A stretch of 64,000 nucleotides of DNA. Origin: Rubrivivax sp. A210. GTDB lineage: Bacteria; Pseudomonadota; Gammaproteobacteria; Burkholderiales; Burkholderiaceae_C. The stretch spans positions 434,001 to 498,000 of the forward strand of contig NZ_CAJGBN010000001.1 in assembly GCF_904426505.1 (NCBI RefSeq), given 5' to 3'. The first letter of the stretch is position 1, and every line of letters begins with the position of its first letter. Positions 42,505-55,259 of this stretch are shown here, one piece after another. The position numbers were made by a program, and so were the translations under genes. The notes beneath the pieces were generated by a model. The model was not told the origin of the DNA, did not search any database, and was given only the letters and a program-made list of their open reading frames with translations.

Positions 42505-44760
42505 TCACCTTCGCTCCGAGTTCCGCAGCAGCCGCAGGCCATTGAAAACAACCAGCAGGCTGGCGCCCATGTCGGCGAACACGGCCATCCACATGCTGGC
42601 GTTGTCGAACAGCGCGAGCGCCAGGAACACTGCCTTGATGCCCAGTGCCAGGGCAATGTTCTGCCAAAGCACGGCGTGTGTCCGTTTCGACAGGCGCACG
42701 GTTTCCGCAATGCGCCGCAGATCGTCATTCATCACCACGACATCGGCGGCTTCCATCGCGATGTCGGTGCCGGCCGCGCCCATGGCCACGCCGATGTCGG
42801 CCTGGGCCAGGGCTGGCGCGTCGTTGATGCCGTCGCCGGTCATCGCCGTCGCTCCATACTGCGCCTGCATCGCCTTGATCGCGTTGAGCTTGTCCTCGGG
42901 GAGGAGGTTGCCGCGAATGTCCGTCAGACCGGCCTCGCGGCCGATCGCCTCGGCGGTGGCCTGGTTGTCGCCGGTCAGCATCACCGGGGTGATGCCCATG
43001 GCCTTCAGCTCGCCGATGGCTGCGGCCGACGAGGGCTTGATGGTGTCGGCCACCGCAAAGAGCGCCAGCACCTCTGAGCTGTTGGCCAGCAGGCTGACCG
43101 TGCGACCGGCTTCCTCGTGCCGGCGAAGCGCGGCCTCGATCGCGGCGGAGCACTGGCCACGTTCCTCGATCAGGCGGTGATTGCCGAGGACGTAGCGCTG
43201 ATCGGCGATGTCTGCTTCGATGCCGCGCCCAGACAGCGCAGCAAAGTTTCGGGCCTCGAAGCTGTTACGAGTGAGCCCAGCCGCGATGGCCCGTGACACG
43301 GGATGGTCCGAGTGGCCCGCCAAGGCGGCGGCGATGTGCTCTGCTTGGGCCTTGGGCAGGCTGGTGCTCAACATTTCCCACTCGACGAGGCGCGGCTTGC
43401 CCTCGGTGATGGTGCCGGTCTTGTCGAGGGCGATGGCCTTGAGCAGGCGCGCCTGCTCCAGATGGACGCCCCCCTTGATGAGGATGCCGCGCTTGGCGGC
43501 CGACGCCAGGCCGCTGACGACGGTGACGGGCGTCGAAATGACCAGTGCGCACGGGCACGCGATGACCAACAGCACCAGGGCCTTGTAGACCGCGGCCAAT
43601 GCCGTCCAGCCGAACAGCCAGGGGCCGGTGATGGCCACGGCGAGTGCCAATGCGAACACCGCCGGCGTGTAGATGGCCGCGAAGCGGTCGACGAAGCGCT
43701 GCGTGGGCGCACGGCTGCCCTGGGCCTGCTCCACGGCGTGGATGATGCGGGCCAGGGTCGAGTTCGAGGCCGCGGCCGTGACGCGGCACTCGATGGTGCC
43801 GGTCTGGTTGATGGTCCCGGCGAAGACCGCATCGCCCGGTCCCTTGTCCACCGGCAGGCTCTCGCCCGTCACGGGCGCCTGGTTCACGCTCGTGCTGCCA
43901 TCGGTGACGACGGCATCGATTGCCACACGCTCGCCGGGTTTGACGCGGACCGTGGCGCCGATGGGCACATTGGCGACGGGCACCAACTTCCAGGTGGCGT
44001 CGGGCTGTCGCAGGTCGGCCGTGTCGGGTGAGAGCGCAAGCAGGCCGCTGATGGCGTTCCGCGAGCGGTCAACGGCACGGGCCTCGATCAGTTCGGCGAT
44101 GGCGTAGAGCGCCATGACCATTGCCGCTTCGGGCCACTGGCCGATGACGACGGCGCCAGCGACCGCCACCGTCATCAACGCGTTGATGTTCAGTCGGCCA
44201 TGCCTCAAGGCCGACAAGCCCTTGCGGAAAGTGCCGAATCCGGCAAGCGCGATAGCGGCCGCGGCGACAGCCAGGCCAAGCCACCTGGACCAAGGCGCAT
44301 CGGGTACTTGGAAGGACAGGACCTCTGCTGCCGTCGCGAGGGCCAGAGCAGCCAGCAGGCGGGGAAGCCCGGAGCCAGCCTCATGGTCGTGATCCGATGT
44401 GCCACCGACGTCCGATGCTGCGGGGGCGTCGGGCCAGGCCTGAATCTCGAACCCGGTCTTCCGGATCGCATCAACGGCCGCCATCGCGGCCAGAGGCTCG
44501 CCGTCGATACGCAGACTGCGCTCACCGAGCTGGAAGCGCAGGCCGAGCACACCAGGGATGCCTTCTACGGCGCGGCGGATCTCGGACTCCTCGCTCGCGC
44601 AATCCATCGCAGGGATGCGGAAGCGTCGGCCGCCGACCAGCTGTTTCGCCCCCGGGACGAGGGGTGGTGGCTCCGAGGCCCCGCAACATGCGCCGCAATG
44701 GGGCGTGTCCGAATTCGTGGCCGGAATCGATTGGTTGACGTGTGGTTGATCGTGAGCCAT
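42505..44760 (-). CDS. cadA: P1B-type Cd/Zn/Pb-exporting ATPase
   Basis: 751 aa, ATG at 44760. A His/Cys-rich N-terminus (HCGACCGASE) precedes an HMA-like domain whose motif reads MDCASEE, with glutamates in place of the second cysteine, as in zinc/cadmium pumps. CPC in the ion channel (near residue 398), DKTGT phosphorylation site (near 445), GDGIND hinge (near 640). It exports soft divalent cations from the cytoplasm to the periplasm, complementing CzcABC. It is divergent from cadR with a MerR-type promoter between them. Confidence 0.93.
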   Translation of the reverse strand: MAHDQPHVNQSIPATNSDTPHCGACCGASEPPPLVPGAKQLVGGRRFRIPAMDCASEESEIRRAVEGIPGVLGLRFQLGERSLRIDGEPLAAMAAVDAIRKTGFEIQAWPDAPAASDVGGTSDHDHEAGSGLPRLLAALALATAAEVLSFQVPDAPWSRWLGLAVAAAAIALAGFGTFRKGLSALRHGRLNINALMTVAVAGAVVIGQWPEAAMVMALYAIAELIEARAVDRSRNAISGLLALSPDTADLRQPDATWKLVPVANVPIGATVRVKPGERVAIDAVVTDGSTSVNQAPVTGESLPVDKGPGDAVFAGTINQTGTIECRVTAAASNSTLARIIHAVEQAQGSRAPTQRFVDRFAAIYTPAVFALALAVAITGPWLFGWTALAAVYKALVLLVIACPCALVISTPVTVVSGLASAAKRGILIKGGVHLEQARLLKAIALDKTGTITEGKPRLVEWEMLSTSLPKAQAEHIAAALAGHSDHPVSRAIAAGLTRNSFEARNFAALSGRGIEADIADQRYVLGNHRLIEERGQCSAAIEAALRRHEEAGRTVSLLANSSEVLALFAVADTIKPSSAAAIGELKAMGITPVMLTGDNQATAEAIGREAGLTDIRGNLLPEDKLNAIKAMQAQYGATAMTGDGINDAPALAQADIGVAMGAAGTDIAMEAADVVVMNDDLRRIAETVRLSKRTHAVLWQNIALALGIKAVFLALALFDNASMWMAVFADMGASLLVVFNGLRLLRNSERR

Positions 44761-44766
44761 GCCGCC

Positions 44767-44797
44767 ATTGAAAACCCTGAAGTGGGTATAGAGTCAA
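44767..44797 (-). promoter_or_regulatory. MerR-type cadA promoter with CadR operator
   Basis: Read on the minus strand: -35 TTGACT, a 19-bp spacer, -10 TTCAAT. Within it lies a 21-bp dyad with ends ACTCT and AGGGT (44774-44794), the usual CadR/PbrR site. The over-long spacer is the hallmark of promoters that MerR proteins activate by twisting DNA. The -10 ends only 6 nt before the cadA ATG, so the transcript may be nearly leaderless. Confidence 0.78.
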
Positions 44798-44836
44798 GAC
44801 ACATCGCGAACCATGACCGCCAAAGGGGAACCGCAC

Positions 44837-45277
44837 ATGCGCATCGGCGAACTGGCCCAGGCCAGCGGCACTCCCATCGAGACGATTCGCTTCTACGAGC
44901 GCGAGGGCCTGTTGCCGGCTGCCGCGCGGACAGAGGGCAACTACCGCATCTACACGCTTCTGCACGCAGATCGGCTGGCGTTCATTCGCCAATGCCGCAG
45001 CCTGGACATGACGCTTGACGAGGTGCGGGTGTTGCTCCGGTTCAAGGATGACCCGCTGGCCGACTGCGGCGAGGTGAACAGCTTGCTGGACGAGCACATC
45101 GGACATGTGGCCGAGCGCATCCGAGCCCTGCGCGCCCTTGAGAAGGAACTGCGCGCGCTGCGAGCGGCCTGTCCCGTGCCGCATGCCGCTGCCGACTGCG
45201 GCATTCTTCAGGGCATCGATCACGCGGGGACGAAGCCAGTGGCGGCTTTCAAACGCCACGTTCGCGGCGCTCACTGA
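44837..45277 (+). CDS. cadR: MerR-family Cd/Pb-responsive regulator CadR
   Basis: 146 aa, ATG at 44837 with AGGGGA upstream; an ATG at 44813 would add 8 residues but lacks a ribosome site. N-terminal winged HTH (MRIGELAQASGTPIETIRFY), a dimerisation helix, and metal-site cysteines in DCGEVNSLL, RAACPVP and ADCGI, the CadR/PbrR pattern. It should repress, then activate, cadA on binding Cd, Pb or Zn. Confidence 0.9.
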   Translation: MRIGELAQASGTPIETIRFYEREGLLPAAARTEGNYRIYTLLHADRLAFIRQCRSLDMTLDEVRVLLRFKDDPLADCGEVNSLLDEHIGHVAERIRALRALEKELRALRAACPVPHAAADCGILQGIDHAGTKPVAAFKRHVRGAH

Positions 45278-45597
45278 GCACCGCATCAGCGGTTTGACCA
45301 GACCCGGAAGGCATTCCTGCGCCGGCCCAGGAACGATTGAGCGGTGCGGCCCAATTGCGGCTCTGCCGCGGGACTCAAAATGCCGTTGAGTGACCGGTTC
45401 CTGCCGTGAACGTGTCCGACTGCTCCTGGCCGACACCGTGAGTCCGAGGCCGCGCCAGGAAGCTGACTGTCGGCAGCGCTGTTCTCCGACACCACCCTAA
45501 CTTGACGGGCAGCTGCCAGGCGGCGCCTCGAACTCACAGTCACGGCCAAATGCCGCCAACCGCCACCGTCCGATCTACGGCACCGGGCCTGCAGACT
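45278..45597. other. 320-nt gap without a supported gene
   Basis: Lies between cadR and a convergent hydrolase gene. Short degenerate inverted pieces (for example around TGCCGTTGAGTGACCGG) are visible but no clear terminator, RNA or frame with a ribosome site. Confidence 0.5.
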
Positions 45598-46659
45598 TCA
45601 TTTGCCAGCGTGAGGCATCACGCCTTCCCAGAATCGGATGGCATCGTCGATCCAGCCTTCGGCTGATGTGCCGGTGCCGGCTCCGAAGCCGTGCCCGACA
45701 CCGGCGTACCGGCGGTACTCCACACGCGCCCCCGCGCGCCGCAAGGCGGCGACTCGCCGCTCCATCACGTCTTCAGGCGCGATGCGGTCTTGTTCGCCCG
45801 CGATGACGAAGGTCGGGGGATCAGTTTCACCTTGCCTGGCGATCTCCGAGTGTCCGGTGTAGGCCATGACGACAGCTGCCGGCCTCGGCAATTCGTCGCC
45901 GCCATACGCAGCCGTGCCATGCGTGCCATGCGTGCCAATGGCCGCCACCATCCGCGCCCCGGCCGAGCTGCCCCACAGCGACCAGTCTCGCGATGACACG
46001 GCCAGCTCTGCGGCATGGCGCACGACATGCGACAGCGCGACTGCGAGGTCGCGCGTCGCGGGTGCGCCGCCTTGGCCCACGCGGTAGACCAGGACAAAGG
46101 CGTTGTACCCGCGACGGTTGATCTGCAGTGCGTACGGCAGACCTTCGTGGAGTGTGGCCACATAGGAGAACCCACCCCCCGGCGCAACCAGCGCAAACGG
46201 TGCCCCCGGCCTGCCGCGCAGGAAGAAGAGGCCCGTGGCTTCCAGCGACGGATCCCGGTGCTTCTCGGCCGCCGTGTAATTGTCGTGGAAGACCACGTGG
46301 CCGCTCCGTGTGTCGTCGATCAGCCGATTCAGAGCCGCCACCACCTCGGGCGGATGCACGCGCGAGTGATACGGCATCAGCGAGCCGACCTCGCGTAGCC
46401 GCATGTCGGGGTCCACAGCCACGCTGCCGCCCGGCAGCAACAAGCGAGCGAACCCAGCAAGGTCCGGGTGCTGCAGCAGGTCCGAGATCCGATCTTCGAT
46501 GTGTAAATGCCTGTTCATCGGTGGTGAGGTGGTGGCGCCTGCTGTGGTGCTCGTGGACTGGACCCCGCCCGCGGCCGTCAGGGCTGCAGCGCCCAACAGC
46601 GACCGCCGGCCGACGCCGCTACTGCCGCTTGAGGTCGCTTGCTTCAAGTCGGTGGACAT
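45598..46659 (-). CDS. Tat-exported alpha/beta hydrolase (esterase/lipase-like)
   Basis: 353 aa, ATG at 46659. Twin-arginine signal GRRSLLGAAALTAAGG near residues 17-32. An alpha/beta-hydrolase core with oxyanion motif (VAPGGGFSYV), nucleophile elbow GSSAGA, an acid in FVIAGEQDRIAPED and catalytic His in GVGHGFG. This resembles BD-FAE/acetyl-xylan-esterase type enzymes. Substrate unknown. First of a run of minus-strand oxidoreductase/hydrolase genes. Confidence 0.8.
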   Translation of the reverse strand: MSTDLKQATSSGSSGVGRRSLLGAAALTAAGGVQSTSTTAGATTSPPMNRHLHIEDRISDLLQHPDLAGFARLLLPGGSVAVDPDMRLREVGSLMPYHSRVHPPEVVAALNRLIDDTRSGHVVFHDNYTAAEKHRDPSLEATGLFFLRGRPGAPFALVAPGGGFSYVATLHEGLPYALQINRRGYNAFVLVYRVGQGGAPATRDLAVALSHVVRHAAELAVSSRDWSLWGSSAGARMVAAIGTHGTHGTAAYGGDELPRPAAVVMAYTGHSEIARQGETDPPTFVIAGEQDRIAPEDVMERRVAALRRAGARVEYRRYAGVGHGFGAGTGTSAEGWIDDAIRFWEGVMPHAGK

Positions 46660-46747
46660 TCGAGGCGCCGTGGAGCGGCCCAGCGGTGAAACACCTGGTA
46701 GGCGAGGCTCGCGTAAAGACCGACGACGGCGAGATGGTGTCCTGTGA

Positions 46748-47943
<1,196 letters not shown>

Positions 47944-47963
47944 GGGGAAATCTTCTTCAGGGG

Positions 47964-49052
47964 TTATCGATCCAGCTTCTTCTCGGCGAGGAAGCTGGAC
48001 ACGAGGTCGGCGATCTGGACGTTGTTCAGGTCGGACATCAGGAAGTGCGTGTTGCCGCGGATGCCGATCTCCGGGAGGTGCACCAGGCGGGCGTCGCCGC
48101 CGTGCCTGTTGACTGCATCCACCCAGAGGCGAGCCATTGCCAGGCGCACGCGCCAGTTGTCCTGGCCTCGTTCCCTGGTCGGCGTGACGGGGAAGTTGTC
48201 GCCGTAATAGACGACGATGGGCAGGCGGGTGAGCTTCAGGAAGTCCGACAGCGGTACCGCTTCGGGCGACAGCGTGCCGGCGGCGCTCGGCATCACCGGC
48301 GGCAGCTCGCCCTGCGGGAAGATGAATCCGCTGCCGGGCTCGAACGCGACGATCGCCTTGACGTTCGGGCTCTTGATGGCGGTCAGCCACCCGGAACCGC
48401 CGGCCTGCGAATGCGAGAACAGGACGGCGGGTCCGATCTTGTCGAACAGCGCCGCCATGGCGTCCGAGATCACGGCTGCGTCATACGGCCCGGTGTTGGG
48501 CGTCACCGAGCGGAAGAACTGATCCAGCGTCTGCGGCTTGCGATCGAACTGCACGTTGTCGAAGTAGTTCGGCCACTTGCCGAGGCGGAACTGGTCGAAG
48601 AAGAGCTGGTCGTAGGGCGTCGGCTCGACCGTGGTGGCCACCGTGCTGTTGCCCGCGCGTCCGCGACGCGGCTGGTCGACCAGGTAGACGGGGAAGCCGC
48701 GGCGCAGGAACAGGGTCTGGAAGCCTTCTCGGCCGTCCGACGTGGTCTCCCAGCTGCGCGCCGACTGGAAGGCACCGTGCAGCATCACGACGGGCGTGGC
48801 CTTGGCGTTCTGCGGCACCTGGTAGAAGGCGTAGAGGTGGTCGCCGTGGAAGCTCTGCCCCGCGGCGGTCGGCTTGTTGTTGTCGTAGTCGCCCGGGGTG
48901 CGTCGTACGGTGCCGCCGACGGCGAAGCTGCCCTGGGCCTGAATCACCAACGGGCCGGTAGCGCCAGGCGCATCGTTGACGCGGGTTGCACAGCCACTGG
49001 CGAGAAGCGTCGTGGCGAGGGCGGTGACGAGGAGGATGCGGGATGTCTTCAT
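47964..49052 (-). CDS. Lipoprotein alpha/beta hydrolase
   Basis: 362 aa, ATG at 49052. A signal peptide with lipobox LASGC (about residues 17-21) is followed by an alpha/beta-hydrolase core: oxyanion/HG motif VVMLHGAFQSA, nucleophile elbow SHSQAGG and a C-terminal histidine (IRGNTHFLMSD). Twenty nucleotides separate it from the aldo/keto reductase and 1 nt from the cupin gene upstream, so the run is one operon. Substrate unknown. Confidence 0.8.
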   Translation of the reverse strand: MKTSRILLVTALATTLLASGCATRVNDAPGATGPLVIQAQGSFAVGGTVRRTPGDYDNNKPTAAGQSFHGDHLYAFYQVPQNAKATPVVMLHGAFQSARSWETTSDGREGFQTLFLRRGFPVYLVDQPRRGRAGNSTVATTVEPTPYDQLFFDQFRLGKWPNYFDNVQFDRKPQTLDQFFRSVTPNTGPYDAAVISDAMAALFDKIGPAVLFSHSQAGGSGWLTAIKSPNVKAIVAFEPGSGFIFPQGELPPVMPSAAGTLSPEAVPLSDFLKLTRLPIVVYYGDNFPVTPTRERGQDNWRVRLAMARLWVDAVNRHGGDARLVHLPEIGIRGNTHFLMSDLNNVQIADLVSSFLAEKKLDR

Positions 49053-49053
49053 G

Positions 49054-50247
49054 TCAATCCTTCGATGCGGCGGCAAGGGCCTCCGTGAGCGCTTCGTTGG
49101 CGCGACGAGCGGCATCGGGAACGCCTCCGTCCTCCAGCGCCCGGGTCAATTGACGCAACTGCGCGGCAGTCAGGCCGACGCGCAGGCTGGCCCGCATGTG
49201 CGAGCGCAACTGCGCCTCCACGCCGGGGGTGGCCGCGAGCGCACCGACGGTGGCGAGCTCGCGGCTTTGCCAGTCGAGGTTGTCGCGCTCGAAGATGGCG
49301 CCGAACAGGTGCGCCTGCAGGAACTGGTTGATGACCGTGGCGAAGTCGAAGACGGGACCCTGCACCGGACCGCCGGAGATCTCGGTCTGGTTCGCCTTGC
49401 CGGCCGCGAGCAGTTCGGCTCCGGTGGGCACCGGCCTGCCGGGCTCCTGGCCGGGTGCGTCCTGGATCCCGCGCTGCTTGCGCGCCTCCACGACCTTGAG
49501 CAATTCACCGAGGGCGTTGAGGCTCTTGGGGAAGCCCGCGTAGGCATAGAGCTGCACCAGGACTTCCTTGGCCTCGCTCACGGTCAGGCCCGCATCCAGG
49601 CCACGGTTCAACGCGGCGTTGAGTCGAGGCATGTCACTGCTGGCCATGAAGGCGGCCACCAGCGGGATGGCCTGCTGCCTGGCGGACAGCGTTTCCGATG
49701 TGGGTCGTGCGCGCGCTGCGACGGACGGCATTGCGCGGTCGGCAGCCGCGAGCCCAGCGCCGGCCAGCGCTGCCTGGTAGTCCTGGTCGCTGACCTTGTC
49801 CTGCCACCTCACCGAGATGCCATCTTCACGCTCGGCGATGGCCACATGGGTCATCGCGTCGTCGGGGCCTGCGCCGTGCCAGTGCCGCACGTTGGGCGCA
49901 ATGGTGACGACGTCGCCGCGGCGGATCACCCGCGCGGGCTGGCCTTGCTGCTGAACAAGACCCAGCCCGGCCGTGACGATCAGCGTCTGCCCTAGTGGAT
50001 GGGTGTGCCAGGCCGTGCGGGCGCGCGCCTCGAAACTTACGGTGGCGCCACCGGCTCGGCCTGGATCGTTCATCTTGAATGGGGCACCGATGCGCGCGAC
50101 GCCGGTGAAGTTCTCGTTGGCGCCGTTGACAGCGGGTACGGACGAGACGGGATGCACCTCGACGGCCGGCGCCGCCGGAGCAGCCGGAGATTGCGCTGCC
50201 GTCGTGATGGTGGTGGCGCTTAGGGCCATGGCCAGCAGTGCTTTCAC
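49054..50247 (-). CDS. Exported cupin / carboxymuconolactone decarboxylase-domain protein
   Basis: 397 aa, ATG at 50247. A short signal peptide, then a cupin (about residues 55-135) with metal-binding HTHPLGQT and RHWHGAG. Two carboxymuconolactone-decarboxylase/AhpD-like repeats follow (about 185-265 and 300-380). Such fusions are often annotated as 4-carboxymuconolactone decarboxylase-like quinone- or peroxide-linked proteins. Its stop overlaps no gene, but its start overlaps the MFS stop (ATGA). Confidence 0.8.
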   Translation of the reverse strand: MKALLAMALSATTITTAAQSPAAPAAPAVEVHPVSSVPAVNGANENFTGVARIGAPFKMNDPGRAGGATVSFEARARTAWHTHPLGQTLIVTAGLGLVQQQGQPARVIRRGDVVTIAPNVRHWHGAGPDDAMTHVAIAEREDGISVRWQDKVSDQDYQAALAGAGLAAADRAMPSVAARARPTSETLSARQQAIPLVAAFMASSDMPRLNAALNRGLDAGLTVSEAKEVLVQLYAYAGFPKSLNALGELLKVVEARKQRGIQDAPGQEPGRPVPTGAELLAAGKANQTEISGGPVQGPVFDFATVINQFLQAHLFGAIFERDNLDWQSRELATVGALAATPGVEAQLRSHMRASLRVGLTAAQLRQLTRALEDGGVPDAARRANEALTEALAAASKD

Positions 50248-51680
50248 GAGAGTGCCTCTTGTTGCCGCGCACGGGCGCGACGTTGCGGTCTGACGATGAG
50301 GACCCAGTACACGAGCAGTGCCAGGGCCAGCAACAGAGCTGCGACGTCCATCACGGTAGATATGCGGTGGGCGAGGGCCACGCTGTCTTGTGCGCTAGCG
50401 GGGGCTGCGCTGGCGAAGACGAGCACCAGCACACCCAGCCCCAGCGCGCCGCCGAGCTGGTGCGCGACATTGACGAGGCCCGATGCGGCACCGGCGTCTT
50501 CGCGGCCGACCCCCGCCATACCGGCTGCGGTCAGTGGTGCCAGCAGCAGGCCCTGGCCCAGGCCGATGAGCAGCATGGGAGGCGCAACGTCCGCCCAGTA
50601 GCTGGCACCGGCATCGGCCAGGCCCAGCCACAACAGGCCGAGGACACCGAGCATCAAGCCGGCGAGAAGCAGTCTCTCGTTGCCGTAGCGGCGCGCCAGC
50701 CTGGGTACAGCGATCGCGGAAGCGAAGTTGGGCAGCGTCACCGGCAGGAAGGCCAGGCCCGCCAGCAAGGGTCGAAGATGAAGCACCCCTTGCAGCAGCT
50801 GCGTCGAGAAGAACCAGAAGCCCACCGCGCCCCCGAGGAAGAGCATGCGCGCCAGATAGGCACCAGCGCGCTCGCGGCTGGCCAGCAGGCGCAAGGGAAG
50901 GATGGGCTGGCGGACCTTTCGCTCGACCGCGACGAAGGCAGCGATCATCAGCACGCCGACGGTCAGCGCTGCCGGCACAAGGCCATCGTGCCAACCGACA
51001 TCAGCGGCACGCACCAGGCCGTAGACCAGCGCCGTCATGCCGAGCGTTGAGCTGAGCGCGCCGCCCAGGTCGAAGTCGCCCGGTTGCGGAGGTGTCTCCG
51101 CGATGTGGCGCCTGGCCGCGAGGATCAGCAGCACGCCGATGGGCAGGTTGATGAAGAAGCCTGCGCGCCAAGACACCAGGTCGGCGAACATCCCGCCCAG
51201 CACGAGACCCAGCGTGGCTCCCACCCCCGCCGCTGCGGCATAAATGGACAGCGCCCGCGTCCGCGCCGGGCCCTCGGCGAAGTGGGTGGACAACAGCGCC
51301 AGCGTGGACGGTGCCAGTACCGCCGCACCCGCACCCTGGATGGCGCGCGCGGCCAGCAGCCAGCCAGGAGACTGCGCCAGACCAATGGCCATCGAGGCCA
51401 GCGTGAACAGCGACAGCCCCGCGATGAACATGCGCCGGCGGCCGAAGATGTCGCCGAGGCGTGCGCCCAGCAGCAGAAGGCCGCCGAAGGCGAGCGTGTA
51501 GGCATTGGTCACCCAGGACAGCTGCGCCGGGCTGAAGCCCAGGCTGGCCTGAATGCGCGGCAGGCCGGTGATGACGATGGAGATGTCCACCACGATCATC
51601 AGGTAGCTGGCCACGATGATCGCCAACACGCTGCCGGCATGGCGGGGCGACGCTTGGGTCTCGGCGAGGTTCATGGCCAT
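50244..51680 (-). CDS. MFS drug/metabolite exporter, DHA2 (EmrB/QacA) family
   Basis: 478 aa, ATG at 51680. About 14 hydrophobic segments. The start of the protein has the DHA2 pattern (VDISIVITGLPRIQASLGFS), motif A GARLGDIFGRRRMF and motif C-like GAGVGATLGLVLGG-type glycine run. A proton-driven exporter of hydrophobic or toxic compounds. Overlaps the cupin gene by 4 nt and follows an aldo/keto reductase by 3 nt, so it probably exports the substrate or product of these enzymes. Confidence 0.87.
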   Translation of the reverse strand: MAMNLAETQASPRHAGSVLAIIVASYLMIVVDISIVITGLPRIQASLGFSPAQLSWVTNAYTLAFGGLLLLGARLGDIFGRRRMFIAGLSLFTLASMAIGLAQSPGWLLAARAIQGAGAAVLAPSTLALLSTHFAEGPARTRALSIYAAAAGVGATLGLVLGGMFADLVSWRAGFFINLPIGVLLILAARRHIAETPPQPGDFDLGGALSSTLGMTALVYGLVRAADVGWHDGLVPAALTVGVLMIAAFVAVERKVRQPILPLRLLASRERAGAYLARMLFLGGAVGFWFFSTQLLQGVLHLRPLLAGLAFLPVTLPNFASAIAVPRLARRYGNERLLLAGLMLGVLGLLWLGLADAGASYWADVAPPMLLIGLGQGLLLAPLTAAGMAGVGREDAGAASGLVNVAHQLGGALGLGVLVLVFASAAPASAQDSVALAHRISTVMDVAALLLALALLVYWVLIVRPQRRARARQQEALS

Positions 51681-51683
51681 CGC

Positions 51684-53645
<1,962 letters not shown>

Positions 53646-53994
53646 CAGCGCAAGGGTGTGCTTGGCCGGCGGACAGGGACCAGGGTGCCACCGGAGATCG
53701 GTGACGAGTGGCCGCTTCGCGGTATGTCATTTGCGCTTGGCCAGGACCGCAATGGGTCGGTTGGGTGAGTTCGGCCCGGTGAACAGCAGTCACCGGCCGA
53801 GTGCCGGCGGTGCTGGCCCAGTGTCGGTGCCGGCTTCGTCAGCAGTACTTCGCATAGCTGTCACTCGGACCAGCGCAGGCCGATGAGCCGAACGTCGGCT
53901 TGATGGCGCTTACCGTGAGTACGCTGGCCGCAGGCGACCGGCCGCAACCGCTGCCGAGCGGTCACCGCCAGACTCGAAATCCCGGTCAGACAGG
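53646..53994. other. 349-nt gap, right edge of the cargo, without a supported gene
   Basis: High-GC, weakly repetitive (TGACCGG/CCGGTCA-like pieces). No inverted repeat comparable to 31133-31285 was found, so the right end of the cargo insertion is not marked. Confidence 0.45.
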
Positions 53995-54489
53995 CTAAGA
54001 CGCAATGCTCGCAGAAATACCCAGCGCTCGCGCCGCGTCGTGGAGTGAGAAGGTACCGACAAAGTGCTCCACCGGCGGCTGGTCCAGAAGGTCGACCTGA
54101 TCGAACGCGGCCGCGGACACGAAGGGGGGCTGGTCGCAAACCTCGACACGAGCGGCCTCCACAGCCTGGCGCCATGCGAGGGCCGCGTCGCTCTCGCGGG
54201 CGGTCAACTCCAGCTCTTCGGGGAAACCGCGGTCATCCCAGGTCTCGAGCTTGAACTGCGCCGCAGAGGCCTCCCAGGGGTCAATCCCTGCCGCCGCCAA
54301 CACGATGCTGAAGGCCGCCAGCGCCCGTGCCGCGTGCTCGGGCTGAACCTTCTCGACCAGCTCGGCGTGCAGGACCAGCTGCTGCCTTCGCCGCGCCTCC
54401 ATGGCGACCCTGCTGTAGGCCATGCGGTAGGCCACCCATTCGGCTTCGGTGGCATCCGGTCCAGGCTGCACGATTTCGACGGGGTCCAT
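53995..54489 (-). CDS. Unknown protein in the SRAP operon
   Basis: 164 aa, ATG at 54489, 9 nt after the end of the SRAP gene, so co-transcribed. Helical N-terminal 90 residues (ARRRQQLVLHAELVEKVQPE), an acidic middle and a short C-terminal helix. No family recognised. Probably induced with the SRAP gene by DNA damage. Confidence 0.62.
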   Translation of the reverse strand: MDPVEIVQPGPDATEAEWVAYRMAYSRVAMEARRRQQLVLHAELVEKVQPEHAARALAAFSIVLAAAGIDPWEASAAQFKLETWDDRGFPEELELTARESDAALAWRQAVEAARVEVCDQPPFVSAAAFDQVDLLDQPPVEHFVGTFSLHDAARALGISASIAS

Positions 54490-54498
54490 GAATCGACC

Positions 54499-55224
54499 TC
54501 AGAAAAGTTGAGGGTTGTTCGGTGAAGGCTCGGAGGCCTCTTGCTTCATCCTGGCGAGCAGCCCGTCGGTGTGCAGAGTCACGCCCTGATCGAAGACGTC
54601 GGTGGCTGGCGGACTTAGCAGCGCACGGGCATCGCCTTCATCGCCGTTCAGCCATGTGTCCCATTGCGACGGCTCCAGGCACACCAGGGACCGCTTGTCC
54701 TGAGCATCCGCGGGCAGCTTGTCGTCCGGCTTGTGCAACCTGGAAAGCAGCGGATGATCATCGCAGTTGACCGTGACCATGGTGTAGTTCGGCACGACCT
54801 CGCCGGTATCGGGATCGACCCACTCCGACCATAGCCCGGCGATGCCCCAGGGCGCGCCGTCGGCGCGCTGGAGGCGCCACCAGATGTTGCGTCCGGTCTC
54901 CCAGTTGGGCTCCTGATACCAGGCCGCGGGGATCAGGCACCGTTGCCCGCGCTCCCAGGCCTGCCGATAGGTCACGCGCTCGGCAATGCCCTCGATCCTC
55001 GCGTTGTTGGTCAGGATCGCGCGCGAGGTGGGCCGCCGCGTCTTCGATCCGGGCTTGATCATTCCCCACTGCCCAAGGGAACCTGCCAGGGCACCATCGG
55101 CCTGGGCGCGCAGCATCAATCCCGAGCCAAACGGGCCGACGGCCGCGGGCACATAGTCCGGCACGAGGGCGCGAAAGTAGATCGCCACCGAGTCACGGGG
55201 CGACAGATGGTAGAGATTGCACAT
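54499..55224 (-). CDS. SOS response-associated peptidase (SRAP/HMCES-YedK family)
   Basis: 241 aa, ATG at 55224 with GAGGGG upstream. The catalytic set is present: Cys2 (MCNLYH) for the thiazolidine crosslink, N74 in TNNARIE, E105 in AWYQEP and H164 in SRLHKP. Family knowledge: these proteins crosslink to abasic sites in single-stranded DNA and protect them. It would guard transferred single-stranded ICE DNA. A LexA box lies 36 nt upstream. Confidence 0.9.
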   Translation of the reverse strand: MCNLYHLSPRDSVAIYFRALVPDYVPAAVGPFGSGLMLRAQADGALAGSLGQWGMIKPGSKTRRPTSRAILTNNARIEGIAERVTYRQAWERGQRCLIPAAWYQEPNWETGRNIWWRLQRADGAPWGIAGLWSEWVDPDTGEVVPNYTMVTVNCDDHPLLSRLHKPDDKLPADAQDKRSLVCLEPSQWDTWLNGDEGDARALLSPPATDVFDQGVTLHTDGLLARMKQEASEPSPNNPQLF

Positions 55225-55259
55225 GGCCCCTCTTCAAATCTCGCGCCGCACCCGCAAAA

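Noticed and set aside
47944..48390. N-terminal extension of the aldo/keto reductase frame to 48390
   Set aside because: The extension overlaps the upstream hydrolase gene and precedes a clear twin-arginine signal that begins at 47943.
53646..53994. Right-end inverted repeat of the cargo matching 31133-31285
   Set aside because: I searched by eye for GTGTTGGCGCC or its complement in this gap and found none.
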